Shown in pieces: positions 23,460 through 34,614 of a stretch of 64,000 bases of DNA; the stretch's first letter is position 1, and each line of letters opens with the position of its first letter. The position numbers and the translations under genes are program-made. A model generated the notes under the pieces. That model was not told the origin of the DNA and made no database searches. It saw only the letters and a program-made list of their open reading frames with translations. Origin of the DNA: Plantago ovata (Eukaryota; Streptophyta; Magnoliopsida; Lamiales; Plantaginaceae); contig CM051456.1 in NCBI GenBank assembly GCA_028274465.1, positions 61,614,753-61,678,752 on the forward strand, given 5' to 3'.

Positions 23460-23965
23460 TTATTCAGCTTGCTGATTGTCTTGTTGTTCAGTTTCAGCAA
23501 CTGTCATTTTTAGTCCACCAGCATCAGGACCTTGATTTTCATCATCGTCATCCTTTTTGTCCTTTGAATCTTTCCCTTCATCATCACTGGGATCAGTTGG
23601 GATGTTTTCATCTTCTTCCTCTTCATCATCATCAGTCAAGATAACTAGCTCAAGATGCTTGTATAAAGCAACACTCGTTAAGTTGCTGACAGACTTAGCA
23701 ACTCTTGACAAGGTTGTTCTTTTGAAGTCTAAGTAAAGTTCCTCAGAACTCACTTGTAGATCTCTTCAGTGATGTGCACCACTTCAGTGGTCTCCTTTAG
23801 AGCCTGAAAAAGAATAATATTTAGATCAGGAGAGGTTTGGATAATTGTTTTAGAGTCCAAAGCTGAAACATGAATTACCTGCTGAGTTTCAGCAAGCTCA
23901 TATTGCACACTTGTTTGTGCTGGTACAATTTCCATTCCTTGAGGACCTTGAGAAGCATCCTCCAT
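23460..23965 (-). pseudogene. Sirevirus env-position region, acidic linker with intron-like piece
   Basis: Two frames meet near 23750. The upstream one (23750-23965) contains EDASQGPQGM and ends ITEEIYK. The downstream one (23460-23753) has SSEELYLDFKRTTLSRVAKS, then a very acidic segment (TDDDEEEEDENIP). The upstream frame reads through an intron-like sequence at 23804-23878. The change of frame at 23750 could be a mutation or reflect splicing. Confidence 0.5.
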
Positions 23966-24190
23966 TTGTTCATCCTGAAATAAATGTGAGTTAGATACAA
24001 GTACTAAGTTGTCAAACTTAGTTGTATTACCAAAAACTTTAACTACCTACTGAGCAGGGAGTGTTGATTCCGGTGCAGAGGCTTCAGCAACCGTCTGACT
24101 TGCATCTTTAGAAGTCTGTAGAGAAATCATAATATTAGCAAAAGAATGAGTTTCAGAAAATGAAGATTTGCTGATGGTTGAGTTAACTAC
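23804..24190 (-). other. Three intron-like modules of 72-75 nt in the env-position gene
   Basis: On the minus strand, stretches at 24190-24116 (75 nt), 24046-23975 (72 nt) and 23878-23804 (75 nt) each begin GTAGTT or GTAATT right after a CAG or TAG triplet. Each has CTAAT, CTAAC or CTAAA 15-25 nt before its end, then a T-rich run, and ends CAG. The exon-like pieces between them (69 and 96 nt) begin with DASQ-type codons and end with LPAQ/ETQQ-type codons. All lengths are multiples of three, so reading through is also possible; only the triplet before the second module is a stop (TAG, 24047-24049). Confidence 0.55.
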
Positions 24191-26263
24191 CTGCTGAGGA
24201 AGGACAAGTTGTGGCTCAGTCCTTTCAGCATTATCAGCTTCTTCAGTTTCTCGGACCGTTTCTTCAGTAGACTTCTTGGCTTGCTCTGTTTGAGAAAGCT
24301 GCGCGGTTTCAGCAATCTCCCTTGTCTCTGAAATGACAAGTTGAGCGGAAGCATCTTGACCCTTAAGCTCACTGCTTGTCATAAAAACATCAATGGATTT
24401 GTTGGATGATTCTTCAATATCCAATTCCATCTGTTGGCTTAAAGCTTCCAGTACAAGCTGGACTTTGTCAATTGATGTCTTTGGTGAACTGGGGCCAGTA
24501 TTCTCAGCATCGCGAGATGCGTCGTCGAATAATGCTTCTTGAGTTTCTTCAGCAACTTCTGGGACTTGAACCATTGCTGTCTCAGCAACTGGTTCTTCAG
24601 CAACCTGATTAGTTGCTTGTTCAGCAACCATCGTTTCAGCAATGGCAGCTTCAGCAAGTGCCGCGGTTCTTATATCTGTCGTGATATCAATAACCGGTTC
24701 CAGAGTTGGGTCATCAAGATTATCTACAATGTAGATATCTGGGACTTGGGCAGGAATTCCATTTCCACTGCCTTGTGGTCTATTCACAGTAGAAGAATCA
24801 ACATTGAGTTGATTGTTGAAGACTTCCGCAAACACTTCAACGTTGCTGACATAGGTTTCAGTAACTACCTTGTCAACATCTACTGGAGTTTGCTTTTCAG
24901 CAACTCCTTGGGAATCGTCCGAGAGATCATGGACAATTGATACTGACTTGCGAGCCAGTGTTTTCTTCCTTGGGTTATTTGTCCTTTTTCTCTTGGGGAC
25001 GGGGTTTGCTGATGATGCTGCAGTCTGAGTGTTATCATCAGCTTTCCTCTTTTTCTTCTTGGATTTCTCCAGTTTCCCAGCAGAGGCGTCAGTAGTTGCA
25101 TTTTCAGCAACGGGTGTAGTGGTGTCAGCATGATCACCATCTACAGCAGTTTCATCTCTTTCACCACCATCTATAGCAGTTTCATCTCTACGTTGCTGAG
25201 TGGTGACATCTGCAGCTGTTGTATACCTTTCTTGCTGGCTTGTGCTGACAACATTTGCAACTGTTGTCTTTTTAGATTTTTCAAGTTTCTTGCCAGCAGT
25301 CTTAGGTACATTCTGCTTGTAGAAAGCTCTTCCCACATTGCATACATATTTCTTGATTGACAATGGGTTTCTCAGCTGAATCCTGAAATGTTCAAGGATG
25401 AAGCATATCTTTATTCCATACATAACTGGGAAGGAAGGTGAGACTTTGTTGTCTTCCACCTTAAACTTGAACTTAGTAACAAAGTCAACAAGTCTGTTGA
25501 AAATGTACTTAGCCCAGTTGAGCTCCGTTTTGTTCTCATAGATATGCATCAGCAGCGGCCACCTTCTCAGGCCTACTTGGTCTATTCCTCCAACTTGGGA
25601 GTCCAAGACTTTGATTAGTAGCACAGCTACTAGACCAAGTGAATGGTAGAGATGCTTCCTCTTAACGTGCTTTGTCCAAGTCACGGGAGCAATCTCTCCT
25701 TTCTTCATTTTCTCATTTCTAACGTCAATGTAGAAGGCTTCAATTTCTTCATCAGTGGCAGTGACGTCATCTTCAGTTCCAGTGGTTGGAATCTGAAAGA
25801 TTTCCGCTAAACCAGTCCATTTTAGGACGATTTGCGTGTTCTGAACTGTAGTAAAGATCACTCTTTCAGTGACTCCTTTACTATCAGTTAGGGACTGGAT
25901 TTCTGCATTGTTGTAGAACTCCATAGTATCTAACATGCTTACTTGCTTAGGGCGAGCAGTTATAAAACGAATGAGGCCTTGTTGCTTGATGAATTCAAGC
26001 GCCTCTTCATTGTCACCGTCCAATTCTTGTTCATAGAAGTATCGGATATACTTCTCTTTAGCAAAACCACCCCATTGCATCATCATCTCACACTTTGCAG
26101 TGTCAATATATGAGGGAGGCATGGGTTTCTCGGTGACTCTGTCGTTATTCAACACAACTTTCGTTGTGTTTGTTGCCGGAGTAGTCACCGGAGAAGTGCG
26201 TTTCTCAGCACTGTCAACCTTTGACGACTTGGAGGTCTTAGAAGATTGTCTTTTCGGTGCCAT
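24047..26263 (-). CDS. Sirevirus env-position ORF, N-terminal part (738 aa)
   Basis: The longest open frame of the region starts MAPKRQSSKTSKSSK (26263). Residues about 55-330 form a globular part (EKYIRYFYEQELDGDNEEA, then LNWAKYIFNRLVDFVTKFKF), resembling plant transposon-associated proteins found in Sirevirus 3' ORFs. The rest is low-complexity, rich in A, E, T and Q, with repeated VAE and AET motifs encoded by TTGCTGA-type codons. There is no signal peptide; the only hydrophobic run (LGLVAVLLIKVL) is short. The frame ends at a TAG that looks like a C-to-T change in CAGCAG|GTAG, at an intron-like boundary. Expression probably requires an internal start or splicing. Confidence 0.6.
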   Translation of the reverse strand: MAPKRQSSKTSKSSKVDSAEKRTSPVTTPATNTTKVVLNNDRVTEKPMPPSYIDTAKCEMMMQWGGFAKEKYIRYFYEQELDGDNEEALEFIKQQGLIRFITARPKQVSMLDTMEFYNNAEIQSLTDSKGVTERVIFTTVQNTQIVLKWTGLAEIFQIPTTGTEDDVTATDEEIEAFYIDVRNEKMKKGEIAPVTWTKHVKRKHLYHSLGLVAVLLIKVLDSQVGGIDQVGLRRWPLLMHIYENKTELNWAKYIFNRLVDFVTKFKFKVEDNKVSPSFPVMYGIKICFILEHFRIQLRNPLSIKKYVCNVGRAFYKQNVPKTAGKKLEKSKKTTVANVVSTSQQERYTTAADVTTQQRRDETAIDGGERDETAVDGDHADTTTPVAENATTDASAGKLEKSKKKKRKADDNTQTAASSANPVPKRKRTNNPRKKTLARKSVSIVHDLSDDSQGVAEKQTPVDVDKVVTETYVSNVEVFAEVFNNQLNVDSSTVNRPQGSGNGIPAQVPDIYIVDNLDDPTLEPVIDITTDIRTAALAEAAIAETMVAEQATNQVAEEPVAETAMVQVPEVAEETQEALFDDASRDAENTGPSSPKTSIDKVQLVLEALSQQMELDIEESSNKSIDVFMTSSELKGQDASAQLVISETREIAETAQLSQTEQAKKSTEETVRETEEADNAERTEPQLVLPQQVVNSTISKSSFSETHSFANIMISLQTSKDASQTVAEASAPESTLPAQ

Positions 26264-26794
26264 TTCTTTATATAGAGAAGAAAATGTGTACGAAAAAGAT
26301 AGTTTGCTTTTTGACCGGAGGTACAGTAGATTCAGGCTAAAATTTGCAGAGAAAGGAAATGTGAGTTAAAGAATTTTGTCATTTCTCTAACTCCTTCTTT
26401 ATATAGTGTCTCTGATGTGTGAGAAACTCAATCCATTTGAGTTTTCAGCAAGGGTAAAACAGAGAAACAGTGGCGTTAGTGGAGCCTTTGCATTAAATGT
26501 GTAGTGACCCACTAACAAAAACTGTCAGAGCACTCTCTCTCTTTGAAATGTTAACCGTTAGATCAATAACTCCTTTTAATCAATGGCCACGATTGTATTT
26601 CATGTCATGATTATTACGAGTTTATCTGTGCCCGATTAACGTCACAAATTGATTTTACCGAGATTTATGGGATTAGATTGCTTGCTGAAATAGACAAGAA
26701 TCTTTTCAGCGAGTTTGCATAAATAGCCTAGATACTTGTTGAAAGTTCCCCCTTACTTAGATATCTCATATTTTCTTATGTTTAAAAGATATTT

Positions 26795-27153
26795 CTGAGT
26801 TCCCATATCAGTAAATTCTTTTGTACTTGAGATATCCTTTGGTAAAATCTGAGAAATGAGTTTTGCTCTTTTTCTGAGTTCCCGTCTCAGAATATTCCCT
26901 TGATACTTGAATACCTGTTTCAGTATCTTTGATTGTCTGAATACCCGTTTCAACAATCTTTGAGGTTTTTCTCTTACTGAGTACCTGTCTCAGGAAGTGA
27001 TCAAGTTTCCTAACAAATACCCGTTTTGAAGGAATTACTTGCTGAATGCCTGTTTCAGCAATCATGTAGTGACCTATCGTTTCTTAGAAGAAATTAATGG
27101 AAGGAGCTTTTAATGAAGTAAGAGTACTTTGGCTTGCTGAATACCTGTTTCAG
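26795..27153. repeat. Array of 17-bp palindromes between pol and env-position ORF
   Basis: The consensus CTGARTWCCYGTYTCAG recurs at 26795-26811, 26874-26890, 26937-26953, 26977-26993, 27042-27058 and 27137-27153, with weaker copies at 26907-26923 and about 27014-27027. Each forms a short stem with a 5-7 nt loop. The array starts about 20 nt after the pol stop. In one frame several units encode the peptide ETGIQ or ETGTQ, but other units are out of that frame, so conservation looks like a DNA/RNA property or the relic of a peptide repeat. Confidence 0.75.
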
Positions 27154-27173
27154 CATTCTGCCAATTGTATCCT

Positions 27174-28667
27174 TTATTGAGGTAATTCAATCAATCCAAG
27201 GTTATACCTTAGCATTGCGAATCTATTATATGGTAGGGGCTTGGTAAAGATGTCAGCAAGTTGATCATTAGTACCTACTTTCACAACCTCAATATCTCCC
27301 TTTTCCACATGATCTCTAATGAAATGATGTCTAATATCAATGTGTTTGGTCCTGGAGTGAAACTTAGGATTTTGCGTGATAGCAATAGCACTCGTATTAT
27401 CACAAAAGATTGGTGTTTTCTTTGCAGAAATACCATAATCTCTTAATTGTTGCTGAATCCATAGGATTTGAGCTGTGCAACATCCAGCCGCAATGTATTC
27501 AGATTCAGTAGATGAATTGGCAACACATGTTTGTTTCTTGCTGAACCATGATATTAATCTAGTACCCAAAAACTGACAAGTTCCAGAGGTACTTTTTCTA
27601 TCAAGAGTTGATCCTCCATGATCAGCATCAGAATAACCTACCAACTCAAGTCCTGAATCTTTAGGATACCATAATCCAACATTGACTGTACCTTTGACAT
27701 ATTTCAGTATCTTGATTGCCTTTTTGTAGTGTGATTCTCTTTGATCAGATTGGAATCTTGCACACACACAAACAACATACTGAATGTCAGGTCTACTTGT
27801 TGTTAAATACAACAGGGAACCAATGAGCTTCCTATACTTGTGTTCTTCAACACTTTTATCTTCTTTAGTATAGCCCAATTTGGTACCAACACTCATAGGG
27901 ATCTTTTCGGGTTTCTCTTCCTCTTTGATCCTAAACTTTATGACCATTTCTTTCTCATACTTTGCTTGATTTATGAATATTCCATCTTTGAGTTGCTTGA
28001 CTTGCAAACCTAGGAAATAATTCAATTTTCCCATCATACTCATTTCAAACTTGTTTGTCATGAGTTTGGCAAAATCATCACAAAATTGCTTGTCCTTAGA
28101 TCCAAAAATTATGTCATCCACATAAATTTGAACTAAGAGTATTTTACCATCATGGTTCATGGTAAATAAGGTTTTATCAACTTCACCTTTCTTGAAACCA
28201 TTATCCAGCAAGAACTTAGCCAAGGTATCATACCATGCTCTTGGTGCTTGCTTTAGACCATATACAGCTTTCTGAAGCTTGTATACCATCTTGGTTTCTG
28301 AGGGAAGTTCAAAGCCAGGGGGTTGTTCTAAGTAGACTTCTTCAGCAAGTTCACCATTCAAGAATGCACTTTTAACATCCATTTGGTAAACAACGAAGTC
28401 ATTGTGAGCAGCAAAGGCCAAGAAAAGCCTAATTGCATCCAATCTTGCAACTGGTGCATAAGACTCATCATAGTCCAATTCTTCAGTCTGACAGTAACCT
28501 TGAGCAACTAAACGTGCTTTATGTCTTGTTACTTCACCAGACTCACTAAACTTATTTCTGAACACCCACTTTGTACCAATAGCTTTCTTGCCTTCAGCAA
28601 GTGGTACAAGTTTCCAGACTTTGTTCCACCAAATTGATCCAGTTCTTCTTGCATTGCCTTGATCCAT
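27174..28667 (-). pseudogene. Sirevirus pol: reverse transcriptase and RNase H (497 aa)
   Basis: RT starts with [19 protein letters not shown] and [11 protein letters not shown]. It continues through [20 protein letters not shown] and [14 protein letters not shown] to the catalytic YVDDIIFGS. RNase H follows with [30 protein letters not shown] and a D-N-T-S motif, ending in LGLIELPQ. All RT and RNase H hallmark residues are present and this segment has no internal stop. Upstream it is out of frame with the integrase part, so the polyprotein is broken. Its role is cDNA synthesis and template removal in the particle. Confidence 0.92.
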
Positions 28668-30302
28668 TCAGAATGCTTTAAAGCTTCTTCTATGGTTTTA
28701 GGTTCAATTTCTGAAACAAAGCAAGAGAACAATGATTCTACTTCTACAACAGTTGCTTCTTCAGCAAGTCCATGAGTAGCAGAAACTTTGGATCTAGTCA
28801 CTTGGCGTTTATCAATATCACCAATCATATCCATAGAGGGATGATCTCTAATCCATTTATTAACAGGTTTTCTGCTTGTTGGATCTGGATATGTTTGCTC
28901 ATCAGCATGTGACTCTTCAGCATGTACTTGTTCAGTACTACTGGGATTTTGTGTCTCTGCTGAGATTGGTTCATCAGCAACTGCTTGTTTAACATTGCTA
29001 GATTGTGGTAATTCATCAGCAGGCACGGGAGGTTGCATAGTTTCAGCAACTTCCGGAGCAACTGCGTCTTTTGCTGGAAATTCCTTGTCGTGAACTATAT
29101 TTATCATGTAGTTCAATTGACTTGATTTGCCTAGCATTAGATTCAGTTCTTTGCTCATGTATGATTAACTTTTTCATACATTCTGATATTTCTTCTTCAG
29201 CAGGCACTCCTTGTGTCTTTTCGTAGAATACAACATGCACTGATTCTTCGATCTTTTGTGCCTTTTTGTTGTAAACTCTATAAGCTTCACTATGCAAGGA
29301 GTAACCGAGAAATATCGCTTCGTCTGCCTTTGGTTGAAATGTTCTTAGGTATTCTCTACCGTTATTAAGAACGAAACACTTACAACCAAATACTCTTAGA
29401 TGAGTGATATTAGGAGGCCTTCCAACAAGTAACTCATAAGGAGTTTTGTTGTATTCCTTAGTAATCAAACATCTGTTTCGAGTGTAACAGGCGGTATTAA
29501 TCGCTTGAACCCAGTAAGCCTCACTTATTTCAGTGTCAGCAAGCATTGTTTTTGCGGCTTCTTTTAGGGTACGATTCTTCCGTTCAGCAACACCGTTTTG
29601 TTGTGGTGTCCTTACTGAGGATAACTGATGTTGTATGCCTTTTGAAGTGAAATACTCAGTTATGTACTGGTTTACAAACTCAGTACCATGGTCTGTCCTT
29701 ATGACTTTTACCTTGTCATTTTTCATGACTTCAAGCTTATTCAGCAAGTTAGGTATTTCAGTCCTAGTTTCAGATTTGTGCTTGATAAATACTACCCAAG
29801 TGAATCTTGAATAGTCATCTACCACCACCAGACCATACTTCTTACCAGCATAGCTTGTTGAACAAGATTCAAACAAGTCCATGTGCAAGAGTTGTAAAGC
29901 TTTTGTAGTTGACGGTACTGCGTTGTTCTTGAAAGAAGATTTGGTTTGCTTTCCTTGCTGACATGCATTGCAAACACCATCCTTCTTAAAAGTAACCTTA
30001 GGTAATCCAACTACAAGTGCCTTTTTAGACAGCTTATTCAGCGTCTTGAAGTTTAGATGACTTGTTCGTTTATGCCATAACCATGCTTTTTCAGCAAGGC
30101 AATCGTGATCTGAGACAAGGCATTTTTCAACGATTGCTGAAGACCAATCTACGGTGTACAAGCCTCCTGATCTTCTTGCAATCATAATAACCTTCTTAGT
30201 CTCGAAATCTATAAGTTTATATTCATCACTTTTGATTTTGATCAAGTATCCTTTGTTAGCAAACTGTCTCATGCTGAAAAGATTACTTAAGATTTTTGAC
30301 AT
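28529..30302 (-). pseudogene. Sirevirus pol: integrase and linker to RT
   Basis: 29043-30302 carries the HHCC zinc site (WHKRTSHLNFKTL, then CNACQQGKQTKSSF), the core DLFES, DDYSRFTWV and DHGTEFVNQYITEYF, and the glutamate block PQQNGVAERKNRTL. The C-terminal block is LRVFGCKCFVLNN, typical of copia integrase. 28529-29158 (another frame) is the proline/alanine-rich linker, with [20 protein letters not shown] leading into RT. At least two frameshifts separate these parts. The enzyme inserts cDNA into the genome; this copy is unlikely to be made as one protein. Confidence 0.9.
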
Positions 30303-31301
30303 AAAGAACTCCCGTAATGGTAATGCATCCTAACTTCACGTCACCATAGCCTTTTGTAGAACCAGATCCTCCACCAGCAAACCTTATTGTTGGACCTTTA
30401 GACCACCGTCTATAGTTTATAAGGTTATTCTTGTTGCCCGTCATGTGCTTTCCACAACCACTATCAAAGTGCCAGATTGCATCGTTTGTCTCCGTGGCTG
30501 AAGTCTGCACAATCATGAGCAAACAAGTTAATTATACAATATTGGATGTCCATTAACATGTTCAAGAATGCGTCCAGTGGAAACCCAAGTCTTAAGTTTT
30601 TCAACTTTGACTTGTTTTCTACTTGCTGAGGAACTAGGAGGTTTTGAGCTGAAAGACTTTTGATTCGTGCTGATCAAGTCCACTTTCTGATGTGGTGTCT
30701 TGCTCAGTTGACCTTTTTGCTGAACATACTTTTCAATAAGTTCTTTTCTAGCAAGGTTCCTTCTAGCCCTAGCATTTAGAGCCTTTTCAGAACTCTTAGG
30801 CTTGATTTTGTTCATTTATTTGAAATATCTTTGCTGAATTTTCTTATACTCGTGAAAAAGTTGACTTTGCTTGGTTTTGAAACCGAGTCCACTTTTCGGA
30901 GAATGCTGAGCTTCTGTGTCAGCAACCTTACTTGATTCAGGTTTGTCAGCAAAGTTCTTCTGATTACTTTTAGTAATCTTGCCTTTTGACTTAACAAATT
31001 GCTTTTCAGCAACTTGTTTGGCGGAATGCTTTACAAAATCCTTCTTCTTTACAGTTTACTTCTCAGCAACATGTTTTCCTTTTAAAGTCTTGTTACTTTG
31101 AGTAGCAACAGCGGGCTTTACGGTCGTAGGTACTTGATTGCATGTTTCAGCAACCTTAGATTGCCCAAACTGATAGAATTCTAGTTGACCACTATCTGTA
31201 GCACGTACGAAGGAAATCGGTGATTTGTCTTTACTCAAGATTTCTACGTCATCACCTTCATGCGTTGCACCTAAACCTTCTTTCTGAGATGGATCTCTCA
31301 A
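30283..31301 (-). pseudogene. Sirevirus protease and gag-pol junction
   Basis: 30283-30522 contains the copia aspartic protease start IWHFDSGCGKHMTGNKNNL. The pieces 30528-30815, 30812-31012 and 31056-31301 are lysine/serine-rich linker segments in alternating frames, with KTWVSTGRILEHVN just before the protease. The frame changes four or more times in 1 kb, showing that the gene is dead here. Confidence 0.8.
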
Positions 31302-32926
31302 GAGTTTAGTTCAGTCAGCGTATTACTTGCGTCAGCATAAGATTTGAAATTGATTTTCATCTTTTTCATTTCTCGGATTTCAGCAAGTAACTTTAGAATT
31401 GAGGACTGATACTCTTCCAATTCTAATGTCATTTGAGAATTCTTCTCTGTAGCTTCAGCAATCAACTTCTTAAGACGCTTTATTTCAGCATCCTTTTCTT
31501 CTGTCTCTTCCTTCAGCAAGATATACTTTTCAGTAGTCTGCTTGGTCAGAGTTTCAGCAATATGTAGTTTCTCTTGCTGTCTGCTCAGTGTTTTCTCAAA
31601 TCTTTCGATTTCTCCTTGAATCTTGTCAAGGTCAATCTCGTCTTCACTTTCTGAGTCAGAGTCAGAGGTAGGGTTGTTTACCTGACCGGCCATGAGGCAG
31701 AACTCGTAGTTTGACATATCTGGATAGCTTCCATAGCTATTCCACAAACTTCCTTGCCAATCTCTACGTCAAGAGTGGCTTCTTCATCGTCAGTGTCTGA
31801 GCTTCATCCTCACTGTCTTCGGAGCTAGTATCAATGCACAATGCATCGATTTTTGCTTGAAGCTTCTTCTTTTCTTCAGCAATAAAAGCTCTTTTGAACT
31901 TCTTCTTCTTTTCAGCAAAGGGCAATTAGCTTTGAAGTGTCCAGGCTTTTTGCAGTAAAAGCAGAGATCATTTCCAACTGCTGGTTCTTCTAATGAGGTT
32001 GCTTGCTAAACTTGCTTGTTCAGCGAGCTAGTTTCATTCTTGTACTTATGGTAGCTGTTACCAAGATGCTTTTTCAGCTTCTCTTTTGCTTTTCGCATTT
32101 CAAGTTCCTTACTGATGAATTTCTTCATGTTTTTTACAACCAAAGCGTTTTCATCAGCAGGCTCTTTATCGTTCTTCCTTTCAGAAGATGACGGCTTTGC
32201 AGCAAGAGCAATGTTTTGCGATTTTTCAGCAAACACATTTTCTCTTTGCTTTGTCTCGTAGTTGACAGTAGCAAGATGAGAGAACAACTTTGTTGGTGTA
32301 ATGTCTGGCATTCCTTGATTGTAGTAGAAGTTCTGAGTGTGGATCCATTCTTGGTTCAGACTTCTGATGATAGTTTTCACTTTCTCAGAATCTGAGTAAA
32401 GATTTCCAACACCCAAGGCCGCCATTTCACTAACAAGAGTTGTGAATCTGAAGTCCAAGTCTTCCAGTGACTCATTTGTACCTTGTTTAAAGTTCTGGAA
32501 CTTTAACTTCAGCACTTCGAGTTTGTTTTCCTTGGTTTTGTCAGATCCAGCACAAAGATCTTGAACCATTTTCCAAGCTTCCTTAGCAGTTTTAGCACCC
32601 CACAATTTGCACTGTATGGTATCCGGATTTGATCGAATGATAATGTTTCTTGCTTGGCCATCAAGACGGAATCTCTTAGCTTCGTCGGAAGTCCATTCCT
32701 CTCTTGGTTTTGGAACAACTGTATCAACCGGTTCGCCTAAGATAGTTTCCTTTCCAGCTTCAGTGGTTTTGTGAGGAAAACTTCTTTCAACCTTAGTGAT
32801 CTTGATAGGTCCATCATTAATGACATTAACCATCTCATCACTAATGGCCTCAAGATGTAGCATCATGTTGTTTCGCCATTTTTCGTAGTTTTCCAGCTTC
32901 AACAAGGGAGGGTCTCCTAAAGACAT
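31298..32926 (-). pseudogene. Sirevirus gag (nucleocapsid with CCHC knuckle)
   Basis: It begins MSLGDPPLLKLENYEKWRNN (32926). The capsid block AKEAWKMVQDLCAGSDKTKE, LKLKFQNFKQGTNESLEDL is the copia UBN2 type. A TAG at 32006-32008 interrupts it. In the same frame the zinc knuckle CFYCKKPGHFKANC follows (about 31928-31964), then a frameshift. A coiled-coil region (31298-31747) starts after YEFCLMAGQ, with repeated heptads (TLSRQQEKLHIAETLTKQ). The start codon lies 99 nt after the PBS. Confidence 0.88.
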
Positions 32927-33024
32927 CCTGTCAGCAAAAGACTACCAAACTGATCAAGTGAGAGTGATTTACGGAAAGCACCTAAGGGGATCTAGGTTCG
33001 GTGCTGAAGGTTAAAGAACCTCCA

Positions 33025-33036
33025 GCTCTGATACCA
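33025..33036 (-). promoter_or_regulatory. Primer binding site, initiator tRNA-Met (element D)
   Basis: Minus strand TGGTATCAGAGC, two bases from the 5' LTR edge at 33039. Confidence 0.92.
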
Positions 33037-33038
33037 CT

Positions 33039-34609
33039 TGTTGGTCCCTTTAAACAACAGGAAAAGACTAGAGGGGGGGGTGAATAGTCTTTTCAAACTT
33101 TCATCGTTTAAAAACTTTCTCAGCAAGTGCTTATTACTTTTCAGTAATGAGTTTGGTGATACTTAACTTTCTCAGCAAGCGTTAGTTACTTTTCAGTAAC
33201 TAGTTTTGCTGATACTTAAAATCAGAGAGCGGAAGTCTTTGATACAATAAGTGCTTTGTCAGTAAGTGATAGTTTCAGCAAGTGAGGTGAGTGACTGTGT
33301 ACAGATAAATATTCTTTGATGAAAACTAAGTACAATAAGTAAATCACACAAATACTTTTTATAGTGGTATCTAAGAGTGGCGTAATCTCTCAACTAATCC
33401 ACTTTGTCCTTTTTAGGACTGAATCCACTAAGATAAGTTTGAGGTTCCTTACAACACCTATCTAGAGAGATCCAAACAGAAACCAAAGCACACTTGCTTC
33501 GTTTCCAACCTAACTAGAGAACGTAACCTTGTTCTCCACCAAACTTGGTACTTTTAATCAGCAACACTATACTCGATTAAGTTCCCCCTGAATATCACGC
33601 CTGAAAGGGTGTATTTTCAGTTAGAGAGGTTCGGGATGAGATAACTTAATTATAACTTATTCAGTTACAACAATTAATCTAAGAAACAAAACTTTGAATA
33701 CTTTGCAGTAAACAAGTTTGATTGTTTCTGGTGTCAAGACTTGTTCTTGTTCAAAAGAAAGAAAGAAAACTTAACTAATTTCTTAGCCGTGTAAGTTCTA
33801 CTTCTTCACAAGTAGCTTTTTCAAGCATTAAGTCTTGGAACGGATCAATGGCAGTAAGAGTGTTTGAAGAGTATGTTAGTTTAAGCACAAGTGAGAGTAT
33901 GATCACATTGTTGACACACTTCAACTCTTTCCCGGATGTCCTCTATTTATAGTGAAATAAGGAGTCGTTTGAATTTCAAATTCTAAGACTTTTGTTCCTT
34001 AAAATGTCACTATCTTGCTTTTGTACTTTCAGCAGCGTCCTTGTTTGTCTTCTAGTCTTCATGTCCTTCGCGTGCATGCTTTGCATTTAATGCTCATTTG
34101 AATAAAATTCAAATAGTAACATTGGAGCGCAAAAACAAGTACTTTCAGCAAGAGGTCACAAATGTTCATCAGCAAGTGGTCAGTCTCAGTTTCAGCAAGC
34201 ACAGCCTACTCTGTCGTTTAGATTTTCACTTATGCAAGCTGTTGCTGATGTTTCCACTTTCTGAGCAACATGTGTCTTTGTAGATACCAGTCTTCAGAAA
34301 TCTTCTAGTCTTCAGTCTTCGAAATCTTCAAGTTTCTGAGCGGTTCTAAATGCTTCAATAGTTTGTTTGTGTAAACAAAGTACATCATCAACAAATGCTT
34401 CAATAGGTTGTATTTCTTTTCAGAAAACAAGATACATCATAAGCGGTAAAACCAACCTATCTAGCACCTACTCTAAGTCTTCAGCAAACGTTCCTCTTTT
34501 ACAATGTCCTTAAAATTCTAAATTCCTATGGACCTTAAGAGTACTAGTTACTGGACTTTCCTTAATTTAGCATGGTTAATTGCTCATCAAAATTACAAGT
34601 TTCCTAACA
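33039..34609 (-). repeat. Element D 5' LTR
   Basis: 1571 bp, same length as the 3' LTR, starting TGTTAGGAAACTTG (34609, minus) and ending GGGACCAACA. TATA box TATAAATAG at 33943-33951 (minus). It differs from the other LTR at a modest number of scattered positions, so the insertion is not very old. Confidence 0.92.
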
Positions 34610-34614
34610 GAACC

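Larger units (their letters stand above)
19438..34609 (-). mobile_element. Element D: full-length Ty1/copia Sirevirus (SIRE), 15.2 kb
   Basis: Two 1571-bp LTRs of about 98% identity by eye bound the element, with a 5-bp TSD GAACC at 19433-19437 and 34610-34614. On the minus strand the order is LTR, tRNA-Met PBS, gag with CCHC knuckle, protease, integrase, RT, RNase H, palindrome array, long env-position region, PPT, LTR. The large size, copia pol order and extra 3' coding region are typical of Sireviruses. Gag-pol has many frameshifts, so it is probably defective. It is inserted in a decayed copia pol gene. Confidence 0.93.

Noticed and set aside
24047-26263. True envelope glycoprotein
   Set aside because: No signal peptide, no convincing membrane anchor, no cysteine-rich ectodomain; position alone gives the env-like name.
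26795-27153. CRISPR-like array of palindromic repeats
   Set aside because: Spacing is irregular, units are degenerate, and the array is inside a plant retrotransposon.
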